Shown: positions 55,769-64,000, numbered from the stretch's first letter. The stretch is DNA of 64,000 nt from DATMER01 sp963844885 (GCA_963844885.1 CAWJQA010000012.1:248001-312000), one strand, 5' to 3'. Numbers and translations: made by a program. Notes: generated by a model not told the origin, from the letters alone.

Positions 55769-56133
55769 GAGAGGTTCCCTTCGCGAGAGAGAATTTCTTC
55801 GGCCACGACCTCGATGACGCGGTCGCGCCGGTCTGGAGGCAGGAGGCTGTCGTCGCCGGTCTGCTCGATCCGGATCGTCAGGCGCCGGATCAGGATCTCT
55901 TTTTTCTCCGCGTCCTGGCGGTGGTCCCTGTAGACCGACCAGCCGAACTGAACCAGGCCCAGGAGAAAGCCGGCAAGGGCGAGGGTCAGGTTGGCGTCGA
56001 GGCCACCGACCCCTCGATACCGTGGCCGGTCCTGCCCGGCAAGCACGCGCTCGGTGGCGGCGGGCAGGCCGGCGTCGAGCTCAGCCAGCCGGGCCGCGGC
56101 CAGCCGGGCGATCTCCGAGGTGGGATCGAGCAT
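55765..56133 (-). CDS. Small single-helix membrane protein
   Basis: A 122-residue protein, not recognised. One membrane helix (LTLALAGFLLGLVQFGWSVY) near residues 49-68 is followed by a charged cytosolic region with RDHRQDAEKKEILIRRL. Its stop overlaps the TonB receptor start, so the two are co-translated. A helper of receptor assembly or energising is an inference from position only. Confidence 0.7.
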   Translation of the reverse strand: MLDPTSEIARLAAARLAELDAGLPAATERVLAGQDRPRYRGVGGLDANLTLALAGFLLGLVQFGWSVYRDHRQDAEKKEILIRRLTIRIEQTGDDSLLPPDRRDRVIEVVAEEILSREGNLS

Positions 56134-56152
56134 GGCCTCATTCTAGAGGCAA

Positions 56153-57907
56153 CTACCCCGCTTTGGCCTCCCCGATCTCCGACTGGTCGCGCAGCTTGCC
56201 GGCGGCCGGGGAGAAGGGGGCGTTGGTCAGGATCTTGTTGATCCTCTCCATGGCTTTCACCGAATCCCCCATCCCCTGGTAGAGAACCACCTCGGTGTAG
56301 AGGTTGTCGGCCAGGATGTTGAGGCGGCTGAGCACGTCCGCCACGTGGTCGCCTTCGGGAAAACGCCGCAGATACTCGGCGCCGTTGGTGAGATCGGCGT
56401 AGCTCTTGGCGGCGAGGGCCAGGCGGTCGCCGGCCATCTTCTTGAGGTCGGGGTCGCGGTCCTGGGCGGCGAGCTGCTGCAAGGCCGCGAGCTGGTCGAG
56501 ACTGCCGGCCAGGGTGCGCAGCCCGGCGCTCGCGCGTTTGCCTTCGGGGCTCTCCGGCGCGGCTTCCCAGGCTTCGAGGTAGCGGGCCACGGCCTCCGTG
56601 GTGTTGCCGAGGCGGCTGTAGGCGTCGCCGAGAGCGAGCGCGACCTCGGGCACCCGCGGCGAGTCGGGGAAGTTGCTCAGGAACGCCTCCAGGAACGACG
56701 TCTCATAGACGCCGTGGTCGAGGATCTCGAGCGCCTTGGGATACAGCTCCTTGCGCTTCAGCTCGAGATCCCGGACCTCCGTCTCCAGGCCGGCGACGGC
56801 CTCGCTCTTCGGATCGAGCGACTTCACGGTCGCCAGCTCCTCGCGGTAGGTGCGGAGGACGCTCCCGTAGTCGCGGGAGAGAAGTGGCCGGGCCAGCTCC
56901 TGATCGCGCTGGGAGTGCAGCTTCTCCAAGCGGAGCGAGACGGCGACGGGGCCGGCCGGCCAGGCGGCCAGCGAAATCTGCTTGACGAAGCTGGACTCCT
57001 CGGGAGCCGCCTTCGCCTTGTCCAGCCAGTCCATGAGGGTGGTCTGGGTACGCAGGCGGAAGTCGTCCGCGGACTTGCGGGACTCGATCTTCCAGGTCTC
57101 CTTGCGCGCTTCCGCGGCCCGCATGCGCTCGTCCGCGAAGGGGTGGGTCTGCATGTACCCATACTCCTTGAGCTGCGGCGCGAGGCTGTTCATCTTCTCC
57201 CAGACCCGGCGGGCGCCGTCCGGGTCGTAGCCCGCCAGCGCGGAGAGGCGCTGCCCCTCCTGGTCCGCCTCGTCCTCGTGCTCGCGGCTGTAGCTGCGCA
57301 GGAGCAGCTCGCCCAGCACCATGCTCGCCGCCGCCGCGCCCTGGATGCGGTCGCCGCCCGGGTCGTAGCCGACCCGCGGGTCGTAGGGCGCCTCGTAGCC
57401 GGTGTTGCGGGGGCGGTTGGCCTCGCTGATCACCACTCCGGCGACCAGCAGGTTGCCGAGCACGGTGAGCAGCGTCTGCTTGCGCTGCATGCGCCGGAAG
57501 TGGTCGAGGGTGATGTGGCCGATCTCGTGGCCGAGCACGGCGGCCAGCATGTCGTCGTCCAGCCCCAGGTCGAGCATGCCGCGGGTGATGAAGATCTGGC
57601 CGCCGGGCAGCGCGAAGGCGTTCGGCACCGGCATGTCCACCATGCAGAAGGTGAAGGGCACCTTGGTGTAGCCGCTCTGCTGCGCCAACTCGTAGCCGAT
57701 CCGGTTGACCCGCGCCTGCTCCGTGAGGTTGTCGTACTCCCCGTACTGGTCCACCGCCTCGCGGGCGGCCTGCAGGCTCTTCAGGAAGAGGTCGGGGTTC
57801 GTGACCGCCTGGGCGGCCACGGGGGTCGGCAGAGCGGGAAGGGCGATCAGGGTGGCCACGATTGCGGCCACAAGGCGGCGGACTCGGCTTGGGATCTGGT
57901 TTTTCAT
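56153..57907 (-). CDS. M48 family metalloprotease with TPR-like C-terminus (BepA/YfgC type)
   Basis: A 584-residue exported protein: signal peptide (about 1-32), M48 peptidase with zinc motif AAVLGHEIGHITLDHF, the downstream Glu in SYSREHEDEADQEG, and PNAFALPGGQIFITRGML. The C-terminal half carries helical repeats (ALALGDAYSRLGNTTEAVAR). BepA-like proteins guard outer-membrane assembly in the periplasm. It lies directly upstream of the small membrane protein and TonB receptor genes, so a linked role in receptor biogenesis is conceivable. Confidence 0.9.
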   Translation of the reverse strand: MKNQIPSRVRRLVAAIVATLIALPALPTPVAAQAVTNPDLFLKSLQAAREAVDQYGEYDNLTEQARVNRIGYELAQQSGYTKVPFTFCMVDMPVPNAFALPGGQIFITRGMLDLGLDDDMLAAVLGHEIGHITLDHFRRMQRKQTLLTVLGNLLVAGVVISEANRPRNTGYEAPYDPRVGYDPGGDRIQGAAAASMVLGELLLRSYSREHEDEADQEGQRLSALAGYDPDGARRVWEKMNSLAPQLKEYGYMQTHPFADERMRAAEARKETWKIESRKSADDFRLRTQTTLMDWLDKAKAAPEESSFVKQISLAAWPAGPVAVSLRLEKLHSQRDQELARPLLSRDYGSVLRTYREELATVKSLDPKSEAVAGLETEVRDLELKRKELYPKALEILDHGVYETSFLEAFLSNFPDSPRVPEVALALGDAYSRLGNTTEAVARYLEAWEAAPESPEGKRASAGLRTLAGSLDQLAALQQLAAQDRDPDLKKMAGDRLALAAKSYADLTNGAEYLRRFPEGDHVADVLSRLNILADNLYTEVVLYQGMGDSVKAMERINKILTNAPFSPAAGKLRDQSEIGEAKAG

Positions 57908-58017
57908 GCGTAACTCCCGGGGCGTGCGGAGCGTGGTGGTGTGCCAAGGGTAGCAACACAGGACGGCCCGTCAATACTCCCTGCCAGGGTAGCAGGTCTG
58001 TGGTAGCGTTCCACCCC

Positions 58018-58296
58018 ATGAGCGACCTGACCATCGAGGTGCCGGCTTCGGCATCGTCCATCGAGGAGCTGCGGCCGCGGCTCGACGCCCATCTGAAGGA
58101 GGAGTTCCCGGGTGGAATGCTCAAATGGAGCTGGGAGGGGGACGTAATGCACCTCTCCGGCCCCGGCGCCAGGGCGACCATCGCGCTGGAGGCCGGCCAA
58201 CTGGTCGGCCGCGCCCACCTCGGTCCGCCGGCCAGCCTGATGCGGCCGGTGATCGAGAAGAAGATCACCGCCGTCATGAAGAAGGCCGTGGTCTGA
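58018..58296 (+). CDS. Polyhydroxyalkanoic-acid-system-like small protein (PHA_gran_rgn family)
   Basis: A 92-residue protein: MSDLTIEVPASASSIEELRP, KWSWEGDVMHLSGPGARATI and VGRAHLGPPASLMRPVIEKK. The pattern fits the short PHA granule-region/DUF2064-like small family of polyhydroxyalkanoic acid system proteins; the match is by eye. The TGA overlaps the CTG start region of the next gene. No PHA synthase is in the window. Confidence 0.65.
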   Translation: MSDLTIEVPASASSIEELRPRLDAHLKEEFPGGMLKWSWEGDVMHLSGPGARATIALEAGQLVGRAHLGPPASLMRPVIEKKITAVMKKAVV

Positions 58297-59060
58297 CCAC
58301 CCTCCCCGCCGCCCTGTTCGACCACGCCGCCCGATATCCCGAGGACCCCTGGCTGTTCCGTTCCGAGGGCTGGCACTGGTCCTGGTGCTCCTGGCAGCGG
58401 GCCGCCCGCAACGCCGAGCGCTGGGCCGAGGCGCTCGCCGTCCACCCGCCGTGTACCCGCATCGGCTTCGCCTGGAGTCCCCGTCCGGAGTCCGTTGTGC
58501 TCGACCTCGCCATCCAGGCCGCGGGTCTTGTCTCGGCGCCCGGCTCGGGAGCCCCGGATCTCCCGCCCTGGGACGGCGAAGGATCGGGCACGCTCCCGGA
58601 CCGCCCGGCCGGAGGCGTGCTGATCGGCGCCCGGGAGGTGTCCCAGGAAGAGCTGATCGCCGCGGCCACGGCCGTCCAGCAGAGCCTCGCGCCGGGTCGA
58701 GGAGAGAGGGAGATCGCGGTGATCGGCCGCTCGCCGGCGACCTGGGCGGAGCGCGTCCTGCTCTCGTGGTCGACGGTCTACGGCGCCGCTCTCCTCCTGG
58801 CCCCGAGCCCGGAGAGCCTGGTGGGCTCCGCGGTCTGGGCGAGGCCGACGCTGTTCTGCGGCAACGCCGCCGAGATGGCCGCCTTCCGCCGCGCCGTGGC
58901 AGAGGAGAAGCCGCCGTTCTGGACCCGAAAGAAGGGCCGGCTGCCGTTCGGACGGCTGCGGACCGTGCTCTGGAGCGACGGGAGACCGTCGGAGGACGAG
59001 CACGGGTTCTGGGAAGAGCGCGGGGTGCGGGTTGAGGAGCTGCCGGGGGCGTCTCTCTAG
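58293..59060 (+). CDS. Truncated AMP-binding (acyl-CoA synthetase-like) N-terminal protein
   Basis: About 255 residues that resemble the start of an AMP-forming synthetase (LPAALFDHAARYPEDPWLF, then SWCSWQRAARNAERW). The P-loop and adenylate-binding motifs (Thr/Ser-Gly-Thr-x-Gly, Tyr-Gly-x-Thr-Glu) are missing, and the frame ends at TAG 59060. There is no ATG, GTG or TTG near the beginning; CTG 58293, overlapping the preceding TGA as CTGA, is the best start. Either a degenerate paralogue or a small domain with a binding role. Low confidence in activity. Confidence 0.55.
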   Translation: MTTLPAALFDHAARYPEDPWLFRSEGWHWSWCSWQRAARNAERWAEALAVHPPCTRIGFAWSPRPESVVLDLAIQAAGLVSAPGSGAPDLPPWDGEGSGTLPDRPAGGVLIGAREVSQEELIAAATAVQQSLAPGRGEREIAVIGRSPATWAERVLLSWSTVYGAALLLAPSPESLVGSAVWARPTLFCGNAAEMAAFRRAVAEEKPPFWTRKKGRLPFGRLRTVLWSDGRPSEDEHGFWEERGVRVEELPGASL

Positions 59061-59082
59061 AGAGGCGCAATCGTGAGGCGCC

Positions 59083-59111
59083 TTGCCGCACTGCGACGTA
59101 GGTGGTATAGA
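59083..59111 (+). promoter_or_regulatory. Sigma70-like promoter for the thiolase gene
   Basis: TTGCCG (59083-59088), 17 bp, TATAGA (59106-59111), followed by a GA-rich ribosome site and ATG 59134. Confidence 0.55.
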
Positions 59112-59133
59112 AGGGGGGTGAGAGGAGACCGTC

Positions 59134-60573
59134 ATGTCTGACACCGAGAGCAAGCCCCCCTCGCCGCTGCGCCCAGCCAACAACGCCTCCGCTTTGGAGG
59201 AGGTGGCGGAGCGGGCCGATACCGTCTGGACTCGCGGCGGCGGGCCGCCTGTGAAGATCCGCGTCACCGACCGCCGGGAGCTGCGGGGGCCGAGGGGGCG
59301 GGTGGCGATCGTCGAAGGCTGCCGGACGCCGTTCATCAAGTCCGGGACCGATTTCGCGAACATGGACGTGATCGACCTGGCGAGCGTGGCCGCCGCGGAG
59401 CTGGTCGCGCGGACCGGGATCGACCCGGAGGAGATCGACCTCTCCGTGTTCGGCGTGGTGGTGCCGGCGCTGCACGCTCCGAACCTGGGGCGGGAGGTGG
59501 TCTTCCGCACCTCGCTGCCGTACCGCATCCCGGGTGTGACCGTGAACCTGGCCTGCGCCTCCTCGACGCGGGCGCTGACTTTCGGTGCCGCGGCGATCCT
59601 GACCGGCGAGGCCGACGTGGTGCTCGCGGGCGGCGCCGAGTCGCTGTCGAACGTCCCGATCCAGTTCTCGCGCAAGGCGGCGCGCTCGTTCATGGAGCTG
59701 AACAAGGCCAAGACCCTGCCGGCCAAGATGGCCGCGCTCGGCAAGCTGCGGCCGGCTGATCTGGCTCCGGTGGCCCCGGCCATCGCCGAGTACACTACGG
59801 GGATGAGCATGGGCGAGTCGGGGGAGAAGATGGCCAAGGAGAACGACATCTCCCGCCGCGCCCAGGACGAGATCGCCCTGATGTCGCACCAGCGCGCCGC
59901 CGCCGCGGCGTCCGACGGCCGTTTCCAGGCGCAGATCGCCCCGGCCTTCCCGCCGCCGCGCTACGACAAGGCGGTGACGATGGACAACGGCATCCGCGGC
60001 GATTCGACGCTCGAAGCGCTGGAGAAACTCAAGCCGGTGTTCGACCGCCGCTACGGCACGCTCACGGCCGGCAACTCCAGCCCGCTGACCGACGGCGGCT
60101 CGGCCATCCTTCTCATGAGCGAGGAGAAGGCCAAGGCGCTGGGCATCACGCCGCTCGGCTATCTCCGCTCCTACGCCTTCACGGCGCTCAACCCCGGCGA
60201 TCAGCTCCTGCAGGGCCCGGCCTACGCCGCGCCCGCGGCCCTGGACGCCGCCGGGCTCAAGCTCCAGGACGTGGACCTCGTGGAGATGCACGAGGCCTTC
60301 GCCGCGCAGATCCTCTCGAACATGAAGGCCTTCGCCTCGAAGAAGTTCGCCAAGGACGAGCTGGGCCGGAGCGAGCCGCTCGGGGTGGTCGACTTCGAGC
60401 GCTTCAACGTGACCGGCGGCTCGATCGCCATCGGCCACCCCTTTGGAGCCACGGGCGCCCGCGTCACCACCCAGCTCCTCCACGAGCTGCGCCGCCGCGG
60501 GCTGAACCTGGGGCTGGCGACGGTCTGCGCGGCCGGCGGCGTGGGGTTTGCGATGGTGGTAGAGCGGGAGTAG
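59134..60573 (+). CDS. fadI: Acetyl-CoA acyltransferase (thiolase), FadI type
   Basis: A 479-residue thiolase for the last step of beta-oxidation or acetoacetyl-CoA formation. The nucleophile Cys is in VTVNLACASSTRALT; the acid/base motifs are DLVEMHEAFAAQ, GGSIAIGHPFGATGAR and ATVCAAGGVGFAMV. The length with a 50-residue N-terminal extension and the motif FVVPALHAPNLGRE-like VVVPALHAPNLGREVVF fit FadI. No FadJ partner lies adjacent in the window. The ribosome site is GAGAGGAG. Confidence 0.9.
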   Translation: MSDTESKPPSPLRPANNASALEEVAERADTVWTRGGGPPVKIRVTDRRELRGPRGRVAIVEGCRTPFIKSGTDFANMDVIDLASVAAAELVARTGIDPEEIDLSVFGVVVPALHAPNLGREVVFRTSLPYRIPGVTVNLACASSTRALTFGAAAILTGEADVVLAGGAESLSNVPIQFSRKAARSFMELNKAKTLPAKMAALGKLRPADLAPVAPAIAEYTTGMSMGESGEKMAKENDISRRAQDEIALMSHQRAAAAASDGRFQAQIAPAFPPPRYDKAVTMDNGIRGDSTLEALEKLKPVFDRRYGTLTAGNSSPLTDGGSAILLMSEEKAKALGITPLGYLRSYAFTALNPGDQLLQGPAYAAPAALDAAGLKLQDVDLVEMHEAFAAQILSNMKAFASKKFAKDELGRSEPLGVVDFERFNVTGGSIAIGHPFGATGARVTTQLLHELRRRGLNLGLATVCAAGGVGFAMVVERE

Positions 60574-60579
60574 GCAGGT

Positions 60580-61719
60580 TCAACCCAAGCGCGCCGCCAC
60601 CAGCAGTGTCAGGTCGTCCTTGAGCGGCTCGTCGCCCACGTGGCGGTCGAAGGCTTTCAGGATGCGGTCATGCACGGTGGCGGGTGAGCCGGGAGCGGCG
60701 GCCAGGGCGGCGATCCGGGGATAGCCGAAGGCCTCCTTGCCCTGGCTGTCCAGGGCTTCGGCCAGGCCGTCGGTGTAGAGCACGACGAGGTCGCCGGGCT
60801 CCAGCTTCACCGTCTTCGGAACCACCTCCAGCGGATCCTTCATGCCCAGCGGCAGGCCGCCGCAGCCCAGCTCCTCCTGCGTGCCGTCCGCCCGTCGCAG
60901 GACCGGGAAGGGGTGGCCGGCGCAGACGTACTCCGTCATCCCGGTCCGCGGATCGAGCAGGGCGTAGAAGACGCTCATGAAGGTCCGCTTCGTGCCGGTG
61001 CGGCAGAGCGTGCGGTTGAGCAGCGCGATGACCCGCTCCGGGGCCGGGTCCAGGTCGAGCGCGGTTTTCAAGGTGGCGTTGGCGATCGCCATCACCAGGC
61101 CGGCGGCCATGCCGTGGCCGCTCGCGTCGCCGACGAGGAGCGCGACCCGGCCGTCGGGCAGCCGCGTCAGGTCGTAATAATCGCCTCCGACCTCGTTGGC
61201 CGTGCGGTAGGAGTGCGCGAAGTCGTAGCCGGGGATCGGCGGCACGTCGTGGGGGAGGAGCTCCTCCTGAAGCTCCCGCGCCACTTCCAATTCGTCGCGC
61301 ACCCGGATGCGGTCCACCAGCTCCAGGGCCAGGAGGTAAGCCATCGTCGCCAGGCTCACACCGAACCAGAACGGCGAGAAGTCGAGGACGACCCGGGTCT
61401 TCCCGGTGGCGACCACCACGGTCGGGTCGTTCACGAACCCGAGGAGGAAGGCCAACAGCGAGGCCGCGAAGAGCATGCGCCGGGCCGGCGTGAGCTTGTA
61501 GGAGAGGCCGAGGAAGGCGAGCCTGGCGCGGTAGAGAAAGCGCTTCAGCCGGCCACGGGGCTCGGGCGTGTCCTCGTGCCCGCGGGTGAGCACCTGGTAG
61601 GCCCGCGCCGCGTCCTTGTCGAACAGCCGGCGCAGGTCGCGCGATTCCAGGCCGGCCGTATACTCTTTCACGAACCGCTCCAAGCGGTCGAAAAGATTGT
61701 TTGGACGTGCCTGCCTCAT
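60580..61719 (-). CDS. PP2C-type SpoIIE/RsbU serine phosphatase
   Basis: A 379-residue membrane-anchored phosphatase. Two helices around residues 85-140 precede a PP2C domain: VARELQEELLPHDVPPIPGY, NEVGGDYYDLTRL with metal Asp, ALLVGDASGHGMAAGLVMA and DLVVLYTDGLAEALDSQGKE, ending with DDLTLLVAARLG. Such enzymes dephosphorylate STAS antagonists; the STAS/RsbW pair at 25 kb is a candidate target. Its ATG overlaps the upstream acyltransferase stop (ATGA), an unusual coupling of lipid synthesis and signalling. Confidence 0.9.
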   Translation of the reverse strand: MRQARPNNLFDRLERFVKEYTAGLESRDLRRLFDKDAARAYQVLTRGHEDTPEPRGRLKRFLYRARLAFLGLSYKLTPARRMLFAASLLAFLLGFVNDPTVVVATGKTRVVLDFSPFWFGVSLATMAYLLALELVDRIRVRDELEVARELQEELLPHDVPPIPGYDFAHSYRTANEVGGDYYDLTRLPDGRVALLVGDASGHGMAAGLVMAIANATLKTALDLDPAPERVIALLNRTLCRTGTKRTFMSVFYALLDPRTGMTEYVCAGHPFPVLRRADGTQEELGCGGLPLGMKDPLEVVPKTVKLEPGDLVVLYTDGLAEALDSQGKEAFGYPRIAALAAAPGSPATVHDRILKAFDRHVGDEPLKDDLTLLVAARLG

Positions 61720-63152
61720 CGGAGCTTCACTACGGAATCGCTCCCGTCAAGTTTACGCCCTTCCCCCACCAGGTGTTCGATCGAGTGGGCGTAGTAAGCC
61801 AACGCCAGCCGCTCCTCGGGCCGGGCGGCGAAAAGGCCGTCCTTCTCCTCGACGAATCGGCGCTCCCGGAGCGAGCGCAGGCCGGCGACGATCGCGTAGT
61901 CCTGGTCGCGGCGCGGGAGGTAGACCTGGGCGCCCGCGGCCCGGAGATCCTCCATCAGCCGGAAGGCCCGCACCTTGATCTCCAACTCCGAAAGCGGCTC
62001 GCCGGCCTGGAGGAAAACCGTGGCCACGAGCGGCACCGGCAGGACCGGGATCATCGCTCCGATGCCGCCCATCAGCACCTCTCCCAGCCGTTCCAGGTGG
62101 CCCGAGCGCTCTTCCTTGCCCATCTTGCGGAAGTCGAGGCCGTTCTCCTTCAGGTAGTGCCGCATGGAGACCGGCGTCCCGAAGTTGACGCAGGCGTAGC
62201 CGAACCGGTGCCAGCGGCTGCGGAGCATCTGCCAGACGTTGCGGCCGGCGAACCGGAGGGTCGTCGTGGCCGCGCCTTTGCGCGAGGCGGCCCCCGGATC
62301 GACGTCGAGGAGCAGAGTCCGGTCCTCCATCACGCGGTCGTAGTTGATCCCGACCGGGATGAAGACGAGGTCGCGCTCCCCCTGGGGGTCGAAGCCGCGC
62401 AGCATGTAGTCGAGGATGCCGAGCTTGGGCTTGCGCAGCCGGCCGTCGCGCGACAGGCCGCCTTCCGGGTAGACCGCCTGGGTGACGCCAGAGGAGGTGG
62501 CCATGTGGATGTAGCGCTCCAGGACCCGGCGGTAGAGCGGATCGCCCGAGCCGCGGCGGACGAAGTAGGCGCCGGTCGCGCGGATCAGCGTCTGGAGCGG
62601 CCAGATGCGCGCCCACTCGCCGACGGCGTAGGAGAGCGCGGTGCGGTCCGCGGCCAGGTAGGCGACGAGGATGTAGTCCATGTTCGAGCGGTGGTTCATG
62701 AGGAAGACCACCGTCGACTCCGGAGGCACGGCGGCGAGACCGGCCTCATCGGAGCTGCCGAGGCGCACGCGGTAGAGGAGCTGCGCCACCCGGCGGGAGA
62801 TCCAGGTGCCGATCCGGAAGTAGAAATAGGCGTTGAAGGCCGGGATGATCTCCCGGGCGTAGCGCCCGATCCGCGCCATCACGACCTCCCGCGGCTCGCC
62901 GTGCTCGCGGCTGTACGCCTCCGCCGCCTCCAGCACCTTGGGGTCGTAGAGCAGCCGGTCGATCAACACCTGCCGCCTGGTGCGCTGGAACGAACGGATC
63001 TCCACCCGCAGCCGGGTGTTGAGCTCGTCGATGACCCGGTTCGCCCGCTGCCGCAGATACCAGCGCACCCCCGGCACCAGCATCCGGTCGAGCGCCGCCC
63101 AGAGGGCGAGCGCCACGAGGAGGAGGAACAGCCAGAGAGGGATCGTCACCAT
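61716..63152 (-). CDS. PlsB-like glycerol-3-phosphate acyltransferase
   Basis: A 478-residue acyltransferase with one N-terminal membrane helix (TIPLWLFLLLVALALWAAL). Catalytic blocks: VVFLMNHRSNMDYILVAY (His-x4-Asp), GAYFVRRGSGDPLYRRVLE, AVYPEGGLSRDGRLRKPKLG and DLVFIPVGINYDR, matching the PlsB/GPAT family and not PlsC. It would form lysophosphatidate at the membrane. It is shorter than E. coli PlsB (807 aa), as in many non-enterobacterial relatives. It overlaps the phosphatase gene downstream. Confidence 0.85.
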   Translation of the reverse strand: MVTIPLWLFLLLVALALWAALDRMLVPGVRWYLRQRANRVIDELNTRLRVEIRSFQRTRRQVLIDRLLYDPKVLEAAEAYSREHGEPREVVMARIGRYAREIIPAFNAYFYFRIGTWISRRVAQLLYRVRLGSSDEAGLAAVPPESTVVFLMNHRSNMDYILVAYLAADRTALSYAVGEWARIWPLQTLIRATGAYFVRRGSGDPLYRRVLERYIHMATSSGVTQAVYPEGGLSRDGRLRKPKLGILDYMLRGFDPQGERDLVFIPVGINYDRVMEDRTLLLDVDPGAASRKGAATTTLRFAGRNVWQMLRSRWHRFGYACVNFGTPVSMRHYLKENGLDFRKMGKEERSGHLERLGEVLMGGIGAMIPVLPVPLVATVFLQAGEPLSELEIKVRAFRLMEDLRAAGAQVYLPRRDQDYAIVAGLRSLRERRFVEEKDGLFAARPEERLALAYYAHSIEHLVGEGRKLDGSDSVVKLR

Positions 63153-63168
63153 GGCCGTTCTCTGGACT

Positions 63169-63210
63169 CCCTCTCCCCCGGTACGGGGGAGAGGGCTGGG
63201 GAGAGGGGGG
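63169..63210. repeat. REP-like palindrome before the PlsB-like gene
   Basis: Perfect arms CCCTCTCCCCCG (63169-63180) and complement (63184-63195) around GTA, followed by a G-rich tail. Related to the elements at 29386 and 26384. Confidence 0.6.
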
Positions 63211-63222
63211 ATGGGATCAATT

Positions 63223-64000
63223 TCATGTGAGTTTCAAGTCCATTTCGGCGGCCGCTTCGGCCACCCGGCGCTCGTAGTCCTCACCGGTGATCCGGCTCCG
63301 CAGGCGGTCCGTGACAGGGTAGACCATCGGCATGTTCCTCCAGGCGACGGTGCGGCCGGTGCGGGTGTCGACCACTCTCCTCTGCTCGACCGAATGGGTG
63401 GCTTCCGAGAGGGGGAGCCCGGCGAGGACTTTTTCCAGGGCGCGCAGGAAAGCCTCGTCGGCGGGCTCCAGGAAGCGGAGATACTTCCGGCCCTGGGTCG
63501 CCGTGTTGTAGTGGGCCGGCACGAAGAGCAGGCCGTCGAGCTGGAGGCGTTCGCAGGCCACGATGAGGAGGGCAATCACGTCCGGCAGCAGCCCCAGGCC
63601 GGGATGCTTCTGGCCGGGCAGGCGCGGGCGCTGCGCCGTGAACCGCGCCCGGGGGTTCTGCATCAGGAGCCACTCGATGCGCAGGAGAGCCGCCTCCGGC
63701 GCGGTGGCCCGGTCGATCCTCACCCGGCTCTCGACCAGCAGCTCGGTCCGCGCCGCGTCGCCGTAGAGACGGACCGTATCTCCGGACGGGTTGTCGAGGT
63801 CGAATTCGAGGACCGGCGACGGGTAGCCCAGGCTGCGGACCCGGTCGAGCATGCCGGCGCGCTCCAGGGCCAGCTCCATCCCCTGAAGAGAGTAGTAGCC
63901 CAGGAGCCGCCGCGGCCGGTGCATCGCGGCCATGCCCGGGAGGAGGTCGTCCGCCGTGAGGCCCCAGTCGTCATCGCCGCTCTGCTCGCCGGTCAGCTCG
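63223..64000 (-). CDS. Hypothetical protein, start beyond the right edge
   Basis: The frame is open to the last base, so the gene enters from outside; at least 258 residues are visible. No family is recognised. Seen are a Leu-rich helical part (RLLGYYSLQGMELALERAGM), a beta-rich part (SPVLEFDLDNPSGDTVRLYG, ELLVESRVRIDRA) and LLPDVIALLIVACERLQLDG. The C-terminal part has RKYLRFLEPADEAF. No signal or membrane segment appears. It precedes the PlsB-like gene by about 70 bases containing a REP-like palindrome and is co-oriented with it. Confidence 0.6.
   Translation of the reverse strand, partial: ELTGEQSGDDDWGLTADDLLPGMAAMHRPRRLLGYYSLQGMELALERAGMLDRVRSLGYPSPVLEFDLDNPSGDTVRLYGDAARTELLVESRVRIDRATAPEAALLRIEWLLMQNPRARFTAQRPRLPGQKHPGLGLLPDVIALLIVACERLQLDGLLFVPAHYNTATQGRKYLRFLEPADEAFLRALEKVLAGLPLSEATHSVEQRRVVDTRTGRTVAWRNMPMVYPVTDRLRSRITGEDYERRVAEAAAEMDLKLT

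Noticed and set aside
55769..56160. Cobalamin riboswitch ahead of the BtuB-like receptor
   Set aside because: The upstream DNA is coding for a small protein that overlaps the receptor start; no B12-box-like sequence was seen.

Overview
This is a high-GC (roughly 65-70 % by eye) chromosomal window from a Gram-negative, respiring heterotroph. A giant ligand-propeller histidine kinase, a TonB receptor, a sulfatase-like protein fused to TPRs, a FIMAH-tailed pullulanase, a SigR/RsrA-like pair and partner-switching regulators together suggest Acidobacteriota. That placement is an inference from gene content, not from a marker gene. No rRNA, tRNA, insertion sequence or CRISPR array was recognised.

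Layout. 1-4.3 kb: a minus-strand surface-glycan operon (WbpO-like dehydrogenase, WbpP-like epimerase, ABC-2 exporter permease, sialate-type synthase NeuB, start of NeuC). 4.5-10.6 kb: an OPT peptide transporter, an atypical island (stand-alone metallo-beta-lactamase-fold protein convergent with an unknown gene), RhtA exporter, peptidase T. 10.8-16.6 kb: two tandem duplicated LuxR-type response regulators, their 1049-aa propeller kinase, and a cNMP/PilZ protein. 16.6-23.2 kb: cytochrome b plus molybdopterin oxidoreductase, an esterase and a secreted pullulanase interrupted by many one-base shifts. 23.2-23.9 kb: non-coding DNA with two repeat systems, including a striking 20-bp array. 23.9-33.1 kb: polyprenyl synthase, STAS/RsbW pair, CPBP protease, glutaryl-CoA dehydrogenase, GlpX, dCTP deaminase, a DUF4388 protein, cytochrome c, a cysteine-less TlpA-like protein and an ECF sigma/anti-sigma pair.

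33.3-43.8 kb is one minus-strand operon, nuoABCDHIJKLMN. It lacks nuoEFG, so it encodes an 11-subunit complex I, and it is preceded by a good sigma70-type promoter. 44.1-50.8 kb is an accessory, less GC-rich stretch of toxin-antitoxin parts: MNT/HEPN, an orphan VapB, AbrB/PIN, two antitoxins with no or truncated toxins, VapBC and another PIN-like pair. Palindromes, a 43-bp inverted repeat and a 21-bp repeat array lie among them; a MidA/NDUFAF7-type complex I assembly methyltransferase sits in the middle. 50.8-64 kb holds pirin, a sulfatase-TPR protein, a TonB receptor, an M48 protease, lipid and fatty-acid genes (FadI thiolase, PlsB-like acyltransferase), an RsbU-type phosphatase and an unknown gene cut by the right edge.

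The main cross-cutting observation is that at least 22 single-base insertions and 3 single-base losses interrupt seven otherwise well-conserved genes (WbpO-like, pullulanase, NuoJ, NuoH, NuoB, HEPN, MNT). Essentially every one can be placed at the third codon position: a wobble base written twice (often as two alternatives, such as C then G) or dropped. This looks more like mis-resolved strain polymorphism in a consensus than like gene decay. Those genes are therefore annotated as single repaired reading frames.
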